Notes: generated from the letters alone by a model not told the origin. 64,000 bases of DNA from Chromatiaceae bacterium (GCA_024639005.1 JAHEJD010000001.1:1-64000), one strand, 5' to 3'; positions 32,929 to 44,759 are shown, counted from the first letter of the stretch. Numbers and translations are program-made.

Positions 32929-33408
32929 GTGAATGAAAACGTCATCGACGTCTTGATCTATATCTACGAGAACTACATGGACGCGGAGGAATCTGTTCCG
33001 ACCGACCAGATCTTGCTCGAGGAAGAGCTGGTTCAGGCGGGCTTCCCGCAGGGAGAAATCAAGAAAGCCTTCAACTGGCTGGATGAACTTGCCTGGCGCC
33101 AGGGCTCGCTGGCCTACGCCAGCGCGCAGCCGAATCGCTCGATGCGCGTCTACAGCGAACGCGAGCAGCAGCGTATCGATCTCGAGATTCAGGGAATGCT
33201 CCTGTACCTGGAACAGACCGGGATTCTCGACAACATGAGTCGCGAACTGGTGATCGAGCGGGCCATGGCGATCGAGACCGAGGAACTCACCGCAGATGAT
33301 GTGAAATGGATCGTGCTGCTGGTGCTGCTGAATCAGCCGGGCCAGGAAAATGCCTTCGCGTTGATGGAAGAGCTGGTGTACAACGGCGAGCCCGTATACC
33401 TGCACTGA
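32929..33408 (+). CDS. smg: Smg (DUF494) family protein, GTG start
   Basis: NENVIDVLIYIYENYMD...; position between dprA and topA. Confidence 0.9.
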   Translation: MNENVIDVLIYIYENYMDAEESVPTDQILLEEELVQAGFPQGEIKKAFNWLDELAWRQGSLAYASAQPNRSMRVYSEREQQRIDLEIQGMLLYLEQTGILDNMSRELVIERAMAIETEELTADDVKWIVLLVLLNQPGQENAFALMEELVYNGEPVYLH

Positions 33409-33595
33409 CTTGTCGGCTCTGCCCACAGGATCGCGGGCGTCCAAAACAGCGGGCACATGAAAGCGTGCTTGGCATCTCCGTCGCGGCCCTCGTCGCCGGC
33501 TATAGTTGAAAGCTGGCCGGCCCGCTGTGAGCCAACGGTATCCTTCGACCCGAGCGCGGACGGCGTGGGTCGTTCAACAGAGCTATTCGAAAGCC

Positions 33596-35902
33596 ATGAA
33601 CCTGGTCATTGTCGAATCACCCGCCAAGGCGAAAACGATCAAGAAGTACCTGGGCAAGGACTTTGACGTACTCGCCTCGTACGGCCATGTGCGTGATCTG
33701 GTGCCCAAAGAGGGCGCGGTCGATCCCGCAAACCACTTTGCAATGAAATATCAAACGATCGAACGCAATGACAAACACGTCAAGGCGATCACCACCAAAC
33801 TCAAGGGTGCCGAAGCGCTGTATCTGGCGACAGACCCCGATCGTGAGGGCGAAGCCATATCGTGGCATCTTTACGAAATGCTGAAAGACAAGCGGGTATT
33901 GAAAGACAAACCTGTCCACCGCGTAGTGTTCAACGAGATCACAAAGAAGGCCGTGCAGGATGCCGTTGCCCATCCGCGTACCCTGTCGATGGACCTGGTC
34001 AATGCTCAGCAGGCGCGGCGCGCACTCGACTACCTGGTCGGTTTCAATCTGTCACCGCTGCTGTGGAAGAAGGTGCGGCGAGGCCTGTCCGCGGGCCGCG
34101 TGCAGAGTCCGGCCCTTCGACTGATCTGCGAACGCGAAGCAGAGATCGAGGCCTTCGAGACCCGCGAGTACTGGACCATCGAGGCCGACACCGAAAAGGA
34201 CGGTCAGACATTCAGCGCCAAGCTGACGCATTTAGCCGGCGACAAGCTGAATCAGTTCTCGGTGACCGATGGCAAGCGCGCCGCGGAGATCGAGCAGACA
34301 CTGCGGAGCGCGGCGGCTGGTCATCTCGACGTCATCAAGGTCGAAAAGAAACAGCGCAAGCGCAATCCGGCGGCACCCTTCACTACGTCGACGCTGCAGC
34401 AGGAGGCCTCGCGCAAGCTTGGCTTCACCGCCCAGCGCACCATGCGCATTGCCCAGCAGCTGTACGAGGGCGTAGACATCGGTAGCGGCGCTGTCGGCCT
34501 GATCACCTACATGCGAACCGATTCGGTGAACCTCGCCAACGACGCCATCGCCGAACTTCGCGACTTCATCGGCGGGAAGTACGGCCCCGATCAGTTGCCC
34601 AAGTCGCCGCGCGTGTACAAGACGAAGGCCAAGAATGCGCAGGAGGCCCACGAGGCAATCCGACCGACATCGATCGGCAACACCCCCGAGCTGGTCGCCA
34701 AACACCTGGACAGGGACCAGCTCAAGCTTTACAGCCTGATCTGGAAGCGTACCGTCGCCTGTCAGATGATCCATGCCACGATCGATACCGTGGCCGCGGA
34801 TCTGGGCGCGGGTTCCGGGAACCTGTTTCGCGCGAACGGTTCGACGATCGCGCGACCCGGTTTCATTCAAGTCTATCTAGAAGGCAGGGATGACGTGAAA
34901 CCGGGTGATGACGACGAAAAGATGCTGCCCCCCTTGCGCGAGGGTGAGCGCATCGTGCTGCACAAGATCCGCCCTGAACAGCACTTCACGGAGCCGCCAC
35001 CCCGCTACAGCGAGGCCAGCCTGGTGAAGACACTGGAGGAATTCGGCATCGGGCGCCCTTCCACTTACGCCTCCATCATCTCGACGCTGCAGGACCGCGA
35101 ATATGTCGAAATGGACAAGAAGCGGTTTATTCCGACCGACGTCGGGCGCGTAGTCAACAAGTTCCTGACCAATTACTTCACCCAATACGTCGACTACGAC
35201 TTTACCGCCCGCCTCGAAGACGAACTGGACGCGGTATCGCGCGGCGAAGAGGAATGGGTTCCGCTGCTGGAGAAATTCTGGCAGCCGTTCAGAGACCGTA
35301 TCGAACATACCCAGGAGAACGTGCAGCGTTCCGATGTGACACAGGAGAAAATCGACGAAAAGTGCCCCAAGTGCGATGGCCAGCTGGCGATCCGGCTCGG
35401 TCGAAACGGGAGCTTCATCGGCTGCACAAACTATCCGGAGTGTGATTACACGCGGAATCTGAACGACGACGGCAGCGCCGGCAGCGAGCCGGAGAAGGTC
35501 GGACGCAACTGCCCGGAGTGCGACGCTGAGCTAGTCTTCAAACAGGGCCGTTATGGTAAGTTCATCGGATGCTCAGGGTATCCGAACTGCCGCTACATCG
35601 AGCCGTTGGAGAAGCCGAAGGACACCGGGGTTACCTGCCCCAAGTGCCGCAACGGGACGCTGATGCAGCGCAAGTCGCGGCGCGGCAAGATCTTCTACTC
35701 CTGTTCCACCTATCCGAAGTGTGAATACGCCGTATGGAATGAACCGGTCGCGGAGCCCTGTCCCAACTGCGGCTGGCCCGTTCTGACGATCAAGACGACT
35801 AAGCGCAGCGGGACGCAGAAGGTCTGTCCGCAGCAGGACTGCTCCTTTGCCGAGGCCTATGAGGCCCCCGGCGAGGCGCCCCCAGAGGCAGCAGAGAACT
35901 GA
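33596..35902 (+). CDS. topA: DNA topoisomerase I
   Basis: MNLVIVESPAKAKTIKKYLGKDFDVLASYGHVRDL; ITYMRTDSVNLA; C-terminal Zn fingers (CPKCDGQLAIRLGRNGSFIGCTNYPEC). Confidence 0.97.
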   Translation: MNLVIVESPAKAKTIKKYLGKDFDVLASYGHVRDLVPKEGAVDPANHFAMKYQTIERNDKHVKAITTKLKGAEALYLATDPDREGEAISWHLYEMLKDKRVLKDKPVHRVVFNEITKKAVQDAVAHPRTLSMDLVNAQQARRALDYLVGFNLSPLLWKKVRRGLSAGRVQSPALRLICEREAEIEAFETREYWTIEADTEKDGQTFSAKLTHLAGDKLNQFSVTDGKRAAEIEQTLRSAAAGHLDVIKVEKKQRKRNPAAPFTTSTLQQEASRKLGFTAQRTMRIAQQLYEGVDIGSGAVGLITYMRTDSVNLANDAIAELRDFIGGKYGPDQLPKSPRVYKTKAKNAQEAHEAIRPTSIGNTPELVAKHLDRDQLKLYSLIWKRTVACQMIHATIDTVAADLGAGSGNLFRANGSTIARPGFIQVYLEGRDDVKPGDDDEKMLPPLREGERIVLHKIRPEQHFTEPPPRYSEASLVKTLEEFGIGRPSTYASIISTLQDREYVEMDKKRFIPTDVGRVVNKFLTNYFTQYVDYDFTARLEDELDAVSRGEEEWVPLLEKFWQPFRDRIEHTQENVQRSDVTQEKIDEKCPKCDGQLAIRLGRNGSFIGCTNYPECDYTRNLNDDGSAGSEPEKVGRNCPECDAELVFKQGRYGKFIGCSGYPNCRYIEPLEKPKDTGVTCPKCRNGTLMQRKSRRGKIFYSCSTYPKCEYAVWNEPVAEPCPNCGWPVLTIKTTKRSGTQKVCPQQDCSFAEAYEAPGEAPPEAAEN

Positions 35903-35971
35903 CCTGGCGGCGATGGGCGTCGCAGCCGACGGTCGCTTGCCTTCCATGGCCTGCCGACTCAACCGTCTTAA

Positions 35972-36147
35972 CCTGCAAATCTCACCGTTTTTCTAAACGA
36001 GGGCGCCGAGACACCGCTATGGCGGGGTGCGCGGAGTGGAAGGCGGTGAAGGCGTAGTCGACACTACGTCGAACCGCCTGCAACGAGTACGCCCCGTCAG
36101 GGCGAGGGTATCGGGGGCCGCAGTAGGAGATCGGTGAGATATGCAGG
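35972..36147 (+). repeat. MITE-like element family 1, copy C, 176 bp
   Basis: CCTGCAAATCTCACCG ... CGGTGAGATATGCAGG; right end overlaps tsaC start. Confidence 0.9.
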
Positions 36148-36692
36148 TTAAACTGCAATATGCGGCCCGGGTGCTGCGAGCCGGTGGCGTGGTCGCCTAC
36201 CCGACCGAGGCGGTATTCGGGCTGGGGTGTGATCCCTGGAACCAGGCCGCGGTGCTGCGCCTGTTGGCGATCAAGCAACGCCCGATGGATAAGGGCCTGA
36301 TCCTGATCGCCAACCGCCTCGAGCAGCTCCTGCCCTTCCTGCGTCCACTCGGAACCGAAGTCGAGCAGCGTCTCCGGGAGACCTGGCCCGGACCGGTGAC
36401 CTGGTTGCTGCCGGCCCGTCCGGCGGCCCCCCGCTGGCTGCGTGGCCGACATAGTAAGCTCGCCGTTCGCGTCACGGCACACCCGCTGGCGGCTGCGCTG
36501 TGCGAGGCCTTCGGCGGGCCCATCGTGTCGACCAGCGCCAACGCGAGCGGACGCCCACCCGCGCGCTCGGCACTACATACCCGCCTGCGCTGCCCCGGCG
36601 TGGATCTCATCCTTTCCGGTGCTACCGGCGGACTGGCACGCCCCACCCCGATTCGCGACGCCCTGAGCGGCGAGGTGCACCGCCCCGGTTGA
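36141..36692 (+). CDS. tsaC: Threonylcarbamoyl-AMP synthase
   Basis: VVAYPTEAVFGLGCDPWNQAAVLRLLAIKQRPMDKGLILIA, SLAVRVT-like KLAVRVTAHPLAAALCEAFGGPIVSTSANASG. Confidence 0.95.
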   Translation: MQVKLQYAARVLRAGGVVAYPTEAVFGLGCDPWNQAAVLRLLAIKQRPMDKGLILIANRLEQLLPFLRPLGTEVEQRLRETWPGPVTWLLPARPAAPRWLRGRHSKLAVRVTAHPLAAALCEAFGGPIVSTSANASGRPPARSALHTRLRCPGVDLILSGATGGLARPTPIRDALSGEVHRPG

Positions 36693-37667
<975 letters not shown>

Positions 37668-37693
37668 ATGCAAAGACTTTTGCCAAAAAAATA

Positions 37694-37814
37694 AGGCCTA
37701 CCCGGGGAGAGAGCAGGCCTCAAAAGCGCTCATTGAGCGCCGGAGGAGGATCGACCTTAGTAATGCCGAGGCATCGATAAGGGCGTCATCTGAAAAAGTT
37801 AGCGCCCCCGGCGC
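37694..37814. ncRNA. Tandem hairpin cluster downstream of hemF; candidate structured RNA or complex terminator
   Basis: AGGCCT...AGGCCT; GCGCTC-ATT-GAGCGC; ATGCC-GA-GGCAT; GCGCC-CCC-GGCGC. Confidence 0.3.
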
Positions 37815-37837
37815 GAGAAACCTGAACGATCCGAGAA

Positions 37838-38221
37838 TCAGATTCCCCCGCCCGTCAGGTGCTGTTGTATCCAGTGCTGGATCCAGCTTGATGGCCGCGC
37901 GCCACTGAAGCGGGCCGCCTCCTCACCGGCCTGGAACAGCATGACGGTCGGAAAGCCACGCAGACGATACCGACCGGCGAGCTTCATGTTGTCGCCCTCA
38001 TCGACCTCCACCTTGGCCAGGTGAATTGCGCCATCGAAAGCGTCGATTACCTGCACCAGATGCGGCGCGATCGCATGACAGGGCGCACACCAATCCGCCC
38101 AGAAGTCGACGATGATAGGCAGCGATTGCGAAGCGGCGAGCACTCGCCGGTCGAAATCGTCCAGGCCACAATCAAATATCAGGTCACCGGACATCCTCAA
38201 TCTCCCTGCCGGGCGCCTCAA
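37838..38221 (-). CDS. Thioredoxin family protein
   Basis: PIIVDFWADWCAPCHAIAPHLVQV; VDEGDNMKLAGRYRLRGFPTVMLF. Confidence 0.93.
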   Translation of the reverse strand: MRRPAGRLRMSGDLIFDCGLDDFDRRVLAASQSLPIIVDFWADWCAPCHAIAPHLVQVIDAFDGAIHLAKVEVDEGDNMKLAGRYRLRGFPTVMLFQAGEEAARFSGARPSSWIQHWIQQHLTGGGI

Positions 38222-38389
38222 CCAGGCCCGGCGTTGAATACCGGCTGATCTTCAGATCTCGCCAGCATCAACCCACAATGCTAACCCGGCGGCGGCACCC
38301 TGGTATCGTCTTATGAATGGACTTTGTCAGGACCCGTGACAGCCAGTAGCATTGGTGCCTTGGTCGACCACCGTCATTTTCGCATTGTC

Positions 38390-39340
38390 ATGCCCGAGCA
38401 CCGCATACGCATCGCCACCCGCAAATCCCCACTCGCCATGTGGCAGGCCGAGCACGTGGCTGCGGCGCTGGGACAGGCCCATCCCAGCCTTGAGGTCGAG
38501 ATACTGGGCATGAGCACCCAGGGCGATAAGATCCTGGACACACCGCTCGCAAAGATCGGCGGCAAGGGCCTGTTCGTCAAAGAGCTTGAGCAACGTATGT
38601 TGAGCGACGACGCCGACATCGCCGTGCACTCGATGAAGGACGTCCCGGTCGAACTCCCGGAGGGACTGCATCTGGCAGTAATTCTCGAGCGCGAAGACCC
38701 GCGCGACGCCTTTGTCTCCAACCATCACGCCGGCCTCGCAGAGCTGCCCGAGGGTGCGCGGGTCGGAACCTCCAGCCTGCGACGTCAATGCCAGCTGGCC
38801 GATCAACGCCCTGACCTCGAGATCGTTGCCTTGCGCGGCAATGTGAATACGCGCCTGCGCAAGCTGGATGACGCCGAGTACGACGCCATCATCCTGGCGG
38901 CAGCCGGTCTGCTGCGACTTGGCTTTGCCGAGCGCATCCGCAGCTTCATTGACATCGACGACAGCCTGCCCGCGATCGGTCAGGGGGCGATCGGTATCGA
39001 GTGTCGCAGCGATGACACACGCGTCAACGCACTGCTCGCGCCGCTGCACCACGAGTCCACTGCTTTGCGGGTGCGCGCCGAACGCGCACTGAATCGGCGC
39101 CTAGAGGGCGGCTGTCAGGTCCCGATTGGAGGCCATGCGACCCTGCAAGACGGCGAACTGCACTTGCGCGGACTGGTCGGCACGGTGGACGGCAGCGAGA
39201 TCCTGCGCGCCGAGGTCCGCGGTCCGCAGATCGATGCGGAGCGTCTTGGTGGCGCGCTGGCCGAGGAGCTGCTGGCGCATGGCGCTGCGCAGATATTGCG
39301 CGAGCTGTACAGCGAAACCCCGTCGAGTGGCGTCGATTAA
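38390..39340 (+). CDS. hemC: Hydroxymethylbilane synthase
   Basis: [56 protein letters not shown]. Confidence 0.97.
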   Translation: MPEHRIRIATRKSPLAMWQAEHVAAALGQAHPSLEVEILGMSTQGDKILDTPLAKIGGKGLFVKELEQRMLSDDADIAVHSMKDVPVELPEGLHLAVILEREDPRDAFVSNHHAGLAELPEGARVGTSSLRRQCQLADQRPDLEIVALRGNVNTRLRKLDDAEYDAIILAAAGLLRLGFAERIRSFIDIDDSLPAIGQGAIGIECRSDDTRVNALLAPLHHESTALRVRAERALNRRLEGGCQVPIGGHATLQDGELHLRGLVGTVDGSEILRAEVRGPQIDAERLGGALAEELLAHGAAQILRELYSETPSSGVD

Positions 39341-40118
39341 ACCCGCAGCCCCCTGCAACCTGGATGGCCTCAGCGTGCTGGTCACCCGTCCGGTGCATCA
39401 GGCCGACAAGCTTTGCGCCCTGATCGAGGCTGCACACGGCCGTCCAATTCGCTTTCCTGCGCTGGAGATTCTCGGGCCCGCCGACAAAGTCGCCGCCCGC
39501 GATGCGCTGGCTGCCGCCCGCCGCTGCGACCTGTTGATCTTCGTCAGTACCAACGCCGTGGACTACGCATTTCCGTTGATGCCCGACCAACTGCCGGCCG
39601 ATGTCGGGATCGCCGCGGTCGGGCAGGCGACGGCGCAGGCGCTGGACAGGTTAGGGCTCGCCCCGACCCTGGTCCCGGAGCGCATGGACAGCGAAGGTCT
39701 GCTGGCGCTCCCGGGCCTGCAAGACATGCAAGGGAGATCAGTGCTTATCCTGCGCGGTAATGGCGGACGCGAGCACTTGGCAGACACCTTGCGTGAGCGC
39801 GGCGCCGAAGTCGTCCAGGTCGAGGTCTACCGTCGGCAGACTCCACAGCGCGAGGCGGCCGCGGCGAACCTGGTGCAAAACTGGGAACAGCTCGTAGACG
39901 TGGCGTTGGCGAGCAGCAACGCCATTCTGGACAATTTGTTCGCGATGGTGGGTGAGACAGGCGCGCCAAAGCTACGCAGAACGCCGCTGGTGGCCGTCAG
40001 CCAACGCATGGCGGCGCATGCCCTGGAGCGCGGCTGTGGGATCGTTCATGTCGCAAACTCGGCGCGCGATGAAGACGTTCTGGTCGCCTTGTGCGAGTTG
40101 AGCCCGGATGTCGCCTGA
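39327..40118 (+). CDS. hemD: Uroporphyrinogen-III synthase, probable GTG start overlapping hemC
   Basis: [34 protein letters not shown]; hemCDXY order. Confidence 0.9.
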   Translation: MASIKPAAPCNLDGLSVLVTRPVHQADKLCALIEAAHGRPIRFPALEILGPADKVAARDALAAARRCDLLIFVSTNAVDYAFPLMPDQLPADVGIAAVGQATAQALDRLGLAPTLVPERMDSEGLLALPGLQDMQGRSVLILRGNGGREHLADTLRERGAEVVQVEVYRRQTPQREAAAANLVQNWEQLVDVALASSNAILDNLFAMVGETGAPKLRRTPLVAVSQRMAAHALERGCGIVHVANSARDEDVLVALCELSPDVA

Positions 40119-40178
40119 GCATGCCTCTGCAATTGCTAGACGCAAAGGTCACACGAGCAAGATTCGGAAAGCCAGCAG

Positions 40179-41384
40179 ATGACGCATGAAGAACCAAGGC
40201 CGGGCATCGTGATCGACGTAACGCCGGATAGGGAGGCCACAGCCGCTGACCCTACGGAGCCTGCAACGCACACTCCGACCGATGAGACCGTCAAGACGGG
40301 CAGGGGCAAGAATCTGGCGTTGGCTCTCGCGACGGTGGCGCTACTGGCGGTCGTCGCGGCTGGCGGCTACGGCTATCGCTACTGGTCGAATCTGCGGCTG
40401 GATATCGCGCGGCTGGATTCGCAACTGCGCGAGGCACGCGCGCAGCAACAGCAGTTGCAGCAGGCCTTATCCGGCGCGACCGATGCGCAAAGCGAGCAGC
40501 GCGCGATTCTGGCCCAACAGCAGATCGCCGCAGAAGAGGCACGCGGCGCCTTCACCGCGCAGGAACAGCAGCTCGCAGAACAGGGTCTGCGCCTGCAACA
40601 GCAGGCAGCGGAGCTGCGCGCAATTGTCGCTGACATCCACCGTCGGGTCGGCAGTTCCGGGACACAGTGGATGATCGCCGAGTCTGAGTATCTGCTGCGC
40701 ATCGCCAGCAATCGACTGATCCTGACGCGCGATGCGGCGACCGCAGGCGTTGCCCTCGAATTGGCCGATCAGCGCCTGCGCGACACCCAGGATCCCGGTT
40801 GGGCCCGCGTGCGGGCACAGATTGCAAGCGACATCGCCGCGCTGAACACCTTCAAGATACCCGACGTCGCCGGCATCTCTGCCCAACTGTCGGCCTTGAT
40901 CGTGCGGGTTCCACAGCTCAGGATTGCCGGTGCACCCATGGCTCCGGAACGCAACTTGCCCGAGCAGGGTGCGGGCGCGCCTAGTGTGCGCAATTGGGAG
41001 ACCCTGCTCGACGACCTGTGGTCCGGGTTAAAAGACACAGTGCGCATCCGCGTGCACGACCGACCGATCCAGGCAATGATCGCCCCGGAGCAACAGTTCT
41101 TCCTGTACGAGAATCTCAAGCTGCACCTCGAGGTAGCGCGCCTGGGACTCGCGCGCCATGACCCGCGGTTGTTTCGCGACAACCTCGCCACGGCATCCGA
41201 CTGGCTGGGGAGGTATTTCGACGCGAACGACGCAACCGTGGCGGCCGTGAAACAGGAAATCGACGCGCTGGGCGACATTGATATTGCCCCTGAGATACCG
41301 AACATCAGTCGGTCGCTGCGCGCCTTGATAGCGCGGGACAAGCTGATGCAGGACGCGGCGGCGAACGCGATCGAGACGCCATGA
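40179..41384 (+). CDS. hemX: HemX-like protein
   Basis: Single TM, coiled-coil, WMIAESEYLLRIASNRLILTRDAATA; between hemD and hemY. Confidence 0.9.
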   Translation: MTHEEPRPGIVIDVTPDREATAADPTEPATHTPTDETVKTGRGKNLALALATVALLAVVAAGGYGYRYWSNLRLDIARLDSQLREARAQQQQLQQALSGATDAQSEQRAILAQQQIAAEEARGAFTAQEQQLAEQGLRLQQQAAELRAIVADIHRRVGSSGTQWMIAESEYLLRIASNRLILTRDAATAGVALELADQRLRDTQDPGWARVRAQIASDIAALNTFKIPDVAGISAQLSALIVRVPQLRIAGAPMAPERNLPEQGAGAPSVRNWETLLDDLWSGLKDTVRIRVHDRPIQAMIAPEQQFFLYENLKLHLEVARLGLARHDPRLFRDNLATASDWLGRYFDANDATVAAVKQEIDALGDIDIAPEIPNISRSLRALIARDKLMQDAAANAIETP

Positions 41385-42682
41385 GGTCGCTGCTGAAGCT
41401 ATGGTTGTTCGTGCTCGCCGGGGCCGGAATCGGCATCGTGCTCACCCGCGATAGCGGTTATGTGCTGTTGTCGTTCGGCAACTATACCGTCGAGATGAGT
41501 CTGGCCCTGCTGCTGCTCTTGCTCGCGGCGCTGTTTGGCGCCCTCTATCTCGGCATTCGTCTGAGCGTTCGCACCCTACATCTCCCAGCAGATGCGCGCG
41601 ACTGGCGGCGCGAGCGCGGTGCGCGGCTGGCCCATCAGGCTTTGACCCGTGGCCTGCTGGAGATGTCCGAAGGCAATTGGCGGGGTGCGGAAAAGCACCT
41701 GGTTCGCTGCGCCGAACATGCCGAGACACCCTTGCTGAATTACCTCGCGGCGGCGCGGGCGGCACAGTTCCAGGGCGCACACGATCGGCGTGACACCTAC
41801 ATCCGCCTGGCACATGAAACCATGCCGTCTGCCGATGTCGCCGTCCATCTAACGCAGGCCGAGCTGCAGTTGGCCGACCAGGAGCTGGGACAGGCCCTGG
41901 CAACCCTCAAACGCCTGCGCGGCGTCGCACCCAGACACGTCTATGTGCTGCGCCTGCTGCGCCGCTTATATGAACAACTGGGCGACTGGGAACACCTGCG
42001 CGAACTCTTGCCGGAACTCAGCCGGCGCAAGGTTGAAGAAGAGGACGACCTGCGGCTGTTGGAGGCGCGGACGCATCGTGCCTTGCTGGAGCGGGCCTTC
42101 TTCTCCGCCGATGCGCACCGGCTCGGCATGGCATGGGCGGACGTGCCTCGGGTCTTGCGCGAGCAGCCGCAAATCCTCGGCGACTATAGCGGCTACCTGC
42201 AGGAACTCGGCCGGGACGCCGAGGCGGAGGTACTGCTGCGCGGGGCCATGCGCAAGCACTGGGACAGCGGCCTGGTGGAGACCTACGGCCTGCTCGAGAC
42301 AGCAGACCCGGGTAAACAGCTGGCGTACATGGAAAAGCGGCTTACCGACCACCCCGATGACCCGGTCCTGTTGCTCACCCTCGGTAGGCTAAGCCTGCGG
42401 GCGCAACTGTGGGGCAAGGCACGCGGCTATCTCGAGGCCTGCATCGGCCGCAATGGGCCCCCGCAGGCCTATCGGGAACTCGGGCAGCTGTTGGAACGCA
42501 TGCACCAGCCGGAGCAGGCAATCGAAGTCTATCGGCGGGGACTGTCGGGTACCGGCGGGCCCGACCCCGTGCCGCTGCCGCGGGATATCGGCAAGGCACA
42601 GCACAAACGGCCGATGCTGGATGAACAAACCGCACCGGCGCCACAGCCTGCAAGGTCACAATCCGGACCCTCGTCGATCTGA
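41381..42682 (+). CDS. hemY: HemY-like TPR membrane protein
   Basis: Two N-terminal TMs plus TPR; ATGA overlap with hemX. Confidence 0.9.
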   Translation: MRSLLKLWLFVLAGAGIGIVLTRDSGYVLLSFGNYTVEMSLALLLLLLAALFGALYLGIRLSVRTLHLPADARDWRRERGARLAHQALTRGLLEMSEGNWRGAEKHLVRCAEHAETPLLNYLAAARAAQFQGAHDRRDTYIRLAHETMPSADVAVHLTQAELQLADQELGQALATLKRLRGVAPRHVYVLRLLRRLYEQLGDWEHLRELLPELSRRKVEEEDDLRLLEARTHRALLERAFFSADAHRLGMAWADVPRVLREQPQILGDYSGYLQELGRDAEAEVLLRGAMRKHWDSGLVETYGLLETADPGKQLAYMEKRLTDHPDDPVLLLTLGRLSLRAQLWGKARGYLEACIGRNGPPQAYRELGQLLERMHQPEQAIEVYRRGLSGTGGPDPVPLPRDIGKAQHKRPMLDEQTAPAPQPARSQSGPSSI

Positions 42683-42714
42683 GCGGGCGTGGGGATACAA
42701 GGTAATGCAGCGGA

Positions 42715-43734
42715 TCAGTTGCCGGCCTTGACCTGACTGTCGTCTGCGTAGTCGAAGGAATCGTAGTGCATGTGTCGGTCCATCATGCCGGCAGCCTGGA
42801 AGGCCGTGCGCGCGGCGGACACCATCGGCGGCGGACCGGCCATGTACAGATCGAAACCGGACAGGTCGGGAAAATCTTTTACCACGGCCTCATGAACCCA
42901 GCCGGTGCGGCCCTGCCAGCCGGCATCCGGCTCGGACAACACGGGTACGTAGAAGAAGTTGGAGTGCTCGCGTATCCAAGACTGCGGCAATTCAGGCAGA
43001 TACAGATCTCGCTGCGCACGCACGCCCCAGAAGAGGTGCATCGGACGCTGAATACCCGCCTCGAAGGCGTGTTCGATCTGCCCTTTGAGCGGCGCGAAGC
43101 CGGTGCCGCCGCCCATGAAGATCATCGGCCGTCCCGAGTGCTCGTCCAGCGTGAAAGTGCCAAGCGGCGCCTGGATGCGAAGGATGGTGCGCTCCTTCAT
43201 CTGGTTGAACACCCAATCGGTGAACTTGCCGCCGTCGACATGGCGGATATGCAGTTCGATATACTCGTCGTCGTGGGGCGCATTTGCGATCGAGAAGGCT
43301 CGCCGGCGGCCGTCGGCGAGTAGAAAATCCAGATACTGGCCGGCGCGGAACTGCAGGCGTTGGCCCTCCGGCAGCTTCAGTAGCAGGCGCACAACATCAT
43401 GGGACAGGTGATCGGCCGCGTGTACGCGGCAGGGGAGCAGCTTTACCTCGATGTCGGCGGCAGTCTCGACCTCGCGTGCCGCAATGGTCAGATCGCTGGC
43501 CGCAAAACCCTGGCAGGGCAGGCACTTACCGATCCCTGCCTCCTCCAAGGCGGGCGGGGAACCGTGATATACGACCTCACCGGACACCAGGTCGGCGGCA
43601 CAGGCACCGCATCGTCCGTTGCGGCAGCCATAGGGGAGGCCGATGTCCTGGCGAATGGCCGCCTCCAGAATGGTCTCGTTTTCTTCGACCTCGAAACGAT
43701 GGCCGCTGGCGCTGACGATAACGGTAAAACTCAT
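42715..43734 (-). CDS. 2Fe-2S/FAD oxidoreductase (CDP-6-deoxy-L-threo-D-glycero-4-hexulose-3-dehydrase-reductase-like)
   Basis: GLPYGCRNGRCGACAADL plant-type ferredoxin motif; RAFSIANAPHDDEYIELHIR; GGTGFAPLKG. Confidence 0.88.
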   Translation of the reverse strand: MSFTVIVSASGHRFEVEENETILEAAIRQDIGLPYGCRNGRCGACAADLVSGEVVYHGSPPALEEAGIGKCLPCQGFAASDLTIAAREVETAADIEVKLLPCRVHAADHLSHDVVRLLLKLPEGQRLQFRAGQYLDFLLADGRRRAFSIANAPHDDEYIELHIRHVDGGKFTDWVFNQMKERTILRIQAPLGTFTLDEHSGRPMIFMGGGTGFAPLKGQIEHAFEAGIQRPMHLFWGVRAQRDLYLPELPQSWIREHSNFFYVPVLSEPDAGWQGRTGWVHEAVVKDFPDLSGFDLYMAGPPPMVSAARTAFQAAGMMDRHMHYDSFDYADDSQVKAGN

Positions 43735-43803
43735 GAGTTCCTGGTAATTTGCTGACGTACCTCTTTGATTTTGCGTGATTTCGGAGGGCAATAAAACCGT
43801 GGG

Positions 43804-44712
43804 GTGGACATGCTAATCGTCGGCTGCGGCGACGTCGGAACACGGATTGCGCGGCGTGCGCGAATGCGCGGGCAGTCTGTTTCATGCCTGGTGAGGCGGG
43901 CCGAGAGCGCAGGCCTGTTGCTGAGTGAGGGAATCATAACGCTGGTCACCGATCTCGATAACACGACGCCCGCGTTCAGTCCGGACGTCGGCTCGGGGCA
44001 GATCTTCTACCTCGCACCGCCGCCCCCGACGGGGACTGATGACCCGCGCATGCGACGCTTGCTGGCCGCAGTGTCGGACGACCGGCCAGGCCGCATTGTC
44101 TATACCAGCACAACAGGCGTATACGGCGACTGCCAGGGCGCCTGGGTAGACGAGAGTTTTCCGGCGCAACCGCAAGTCGATCGAGCACGCCGGCGCCTGG
44201 ATGCTGAACAGCAGCTGCGCGCCTGGTCCGCTGCCGGTCGCGGCGACATCATCATCTTGCGGGTTGCCGGTATCTACGGTCCGGACAAACTGCCGCTCGC
44301 GCGCCTGCAGCAGCGGGTACCGATGATCTCGGCCGCCGAGGCGCCCTGGACCAATCGCATCCATATCGACGATCTGGTCACCGTGTGCGAAGCGGCTATG
44401 GCCGTGGGCAGGCCGGGGGAGATCTACAACGTCAGCGACGGCGATCCGGGCAACATGCGCGACTACTTCGATCGCGTCGCCGATCTGTACGGCCTGCCGC
44501 GCGCCCCGTTGATCAGCCTCGCCGAGGCGCGCGCGACACTGTCGCCGGGCATGCTGTCCTACCTCGGGGAATCGCGTCGAATGGATAACCGCAAACTGCG
44601 CGAGGAACTCGGCGTCTCGCTGCGCTACCCCAATCTATCCGAGGGACTGGCCGCCTGCAGACGCGGCGCAACGGATTTCTCGGCGCCAAGGGATGAGCCA
44701 CCAGACCGGTGA
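43804..44712 (+). CDS. SDR-type NAD(P)-binding epimerase (YeeZ-like)
   Basis: MLIVGCGDVGTRIARRARMRGQSV; RIVYTSTTGVYGDCQGAWVDE. Confidence 0.85.
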   Translation: MDMLIVGCGDVGTRIARRARMRGQSVSCLVRRAESAGLLLSEGIITLVTDLDNTTPAFSPDVGSGQIFYLAPPPPTGTDDPRMRRLLAAVSDDRPGRIVYTSTTGVYGDCQGAWVDESFPAQPQVDRARRRLDAEQQLRAWSAAGRGDIIILRVAGIYGPDKLPLARLQQRVPMISAAEAPWTNRIHIDDLVTVCEAAMAVGRPGEIYNVSDGDPGNMRDYFDRVADLYGLPRAPLISLAEARATLSPGMLSYLGESRRMDNRKLREELGVSLRYPNLSEGLAACRRGATDFSAPRDEPPDR

Positions 44713-44759
44713 TGGTCATGCCATCAGAACCAGGCTAAACATCATACGCGGGAGGCCAG

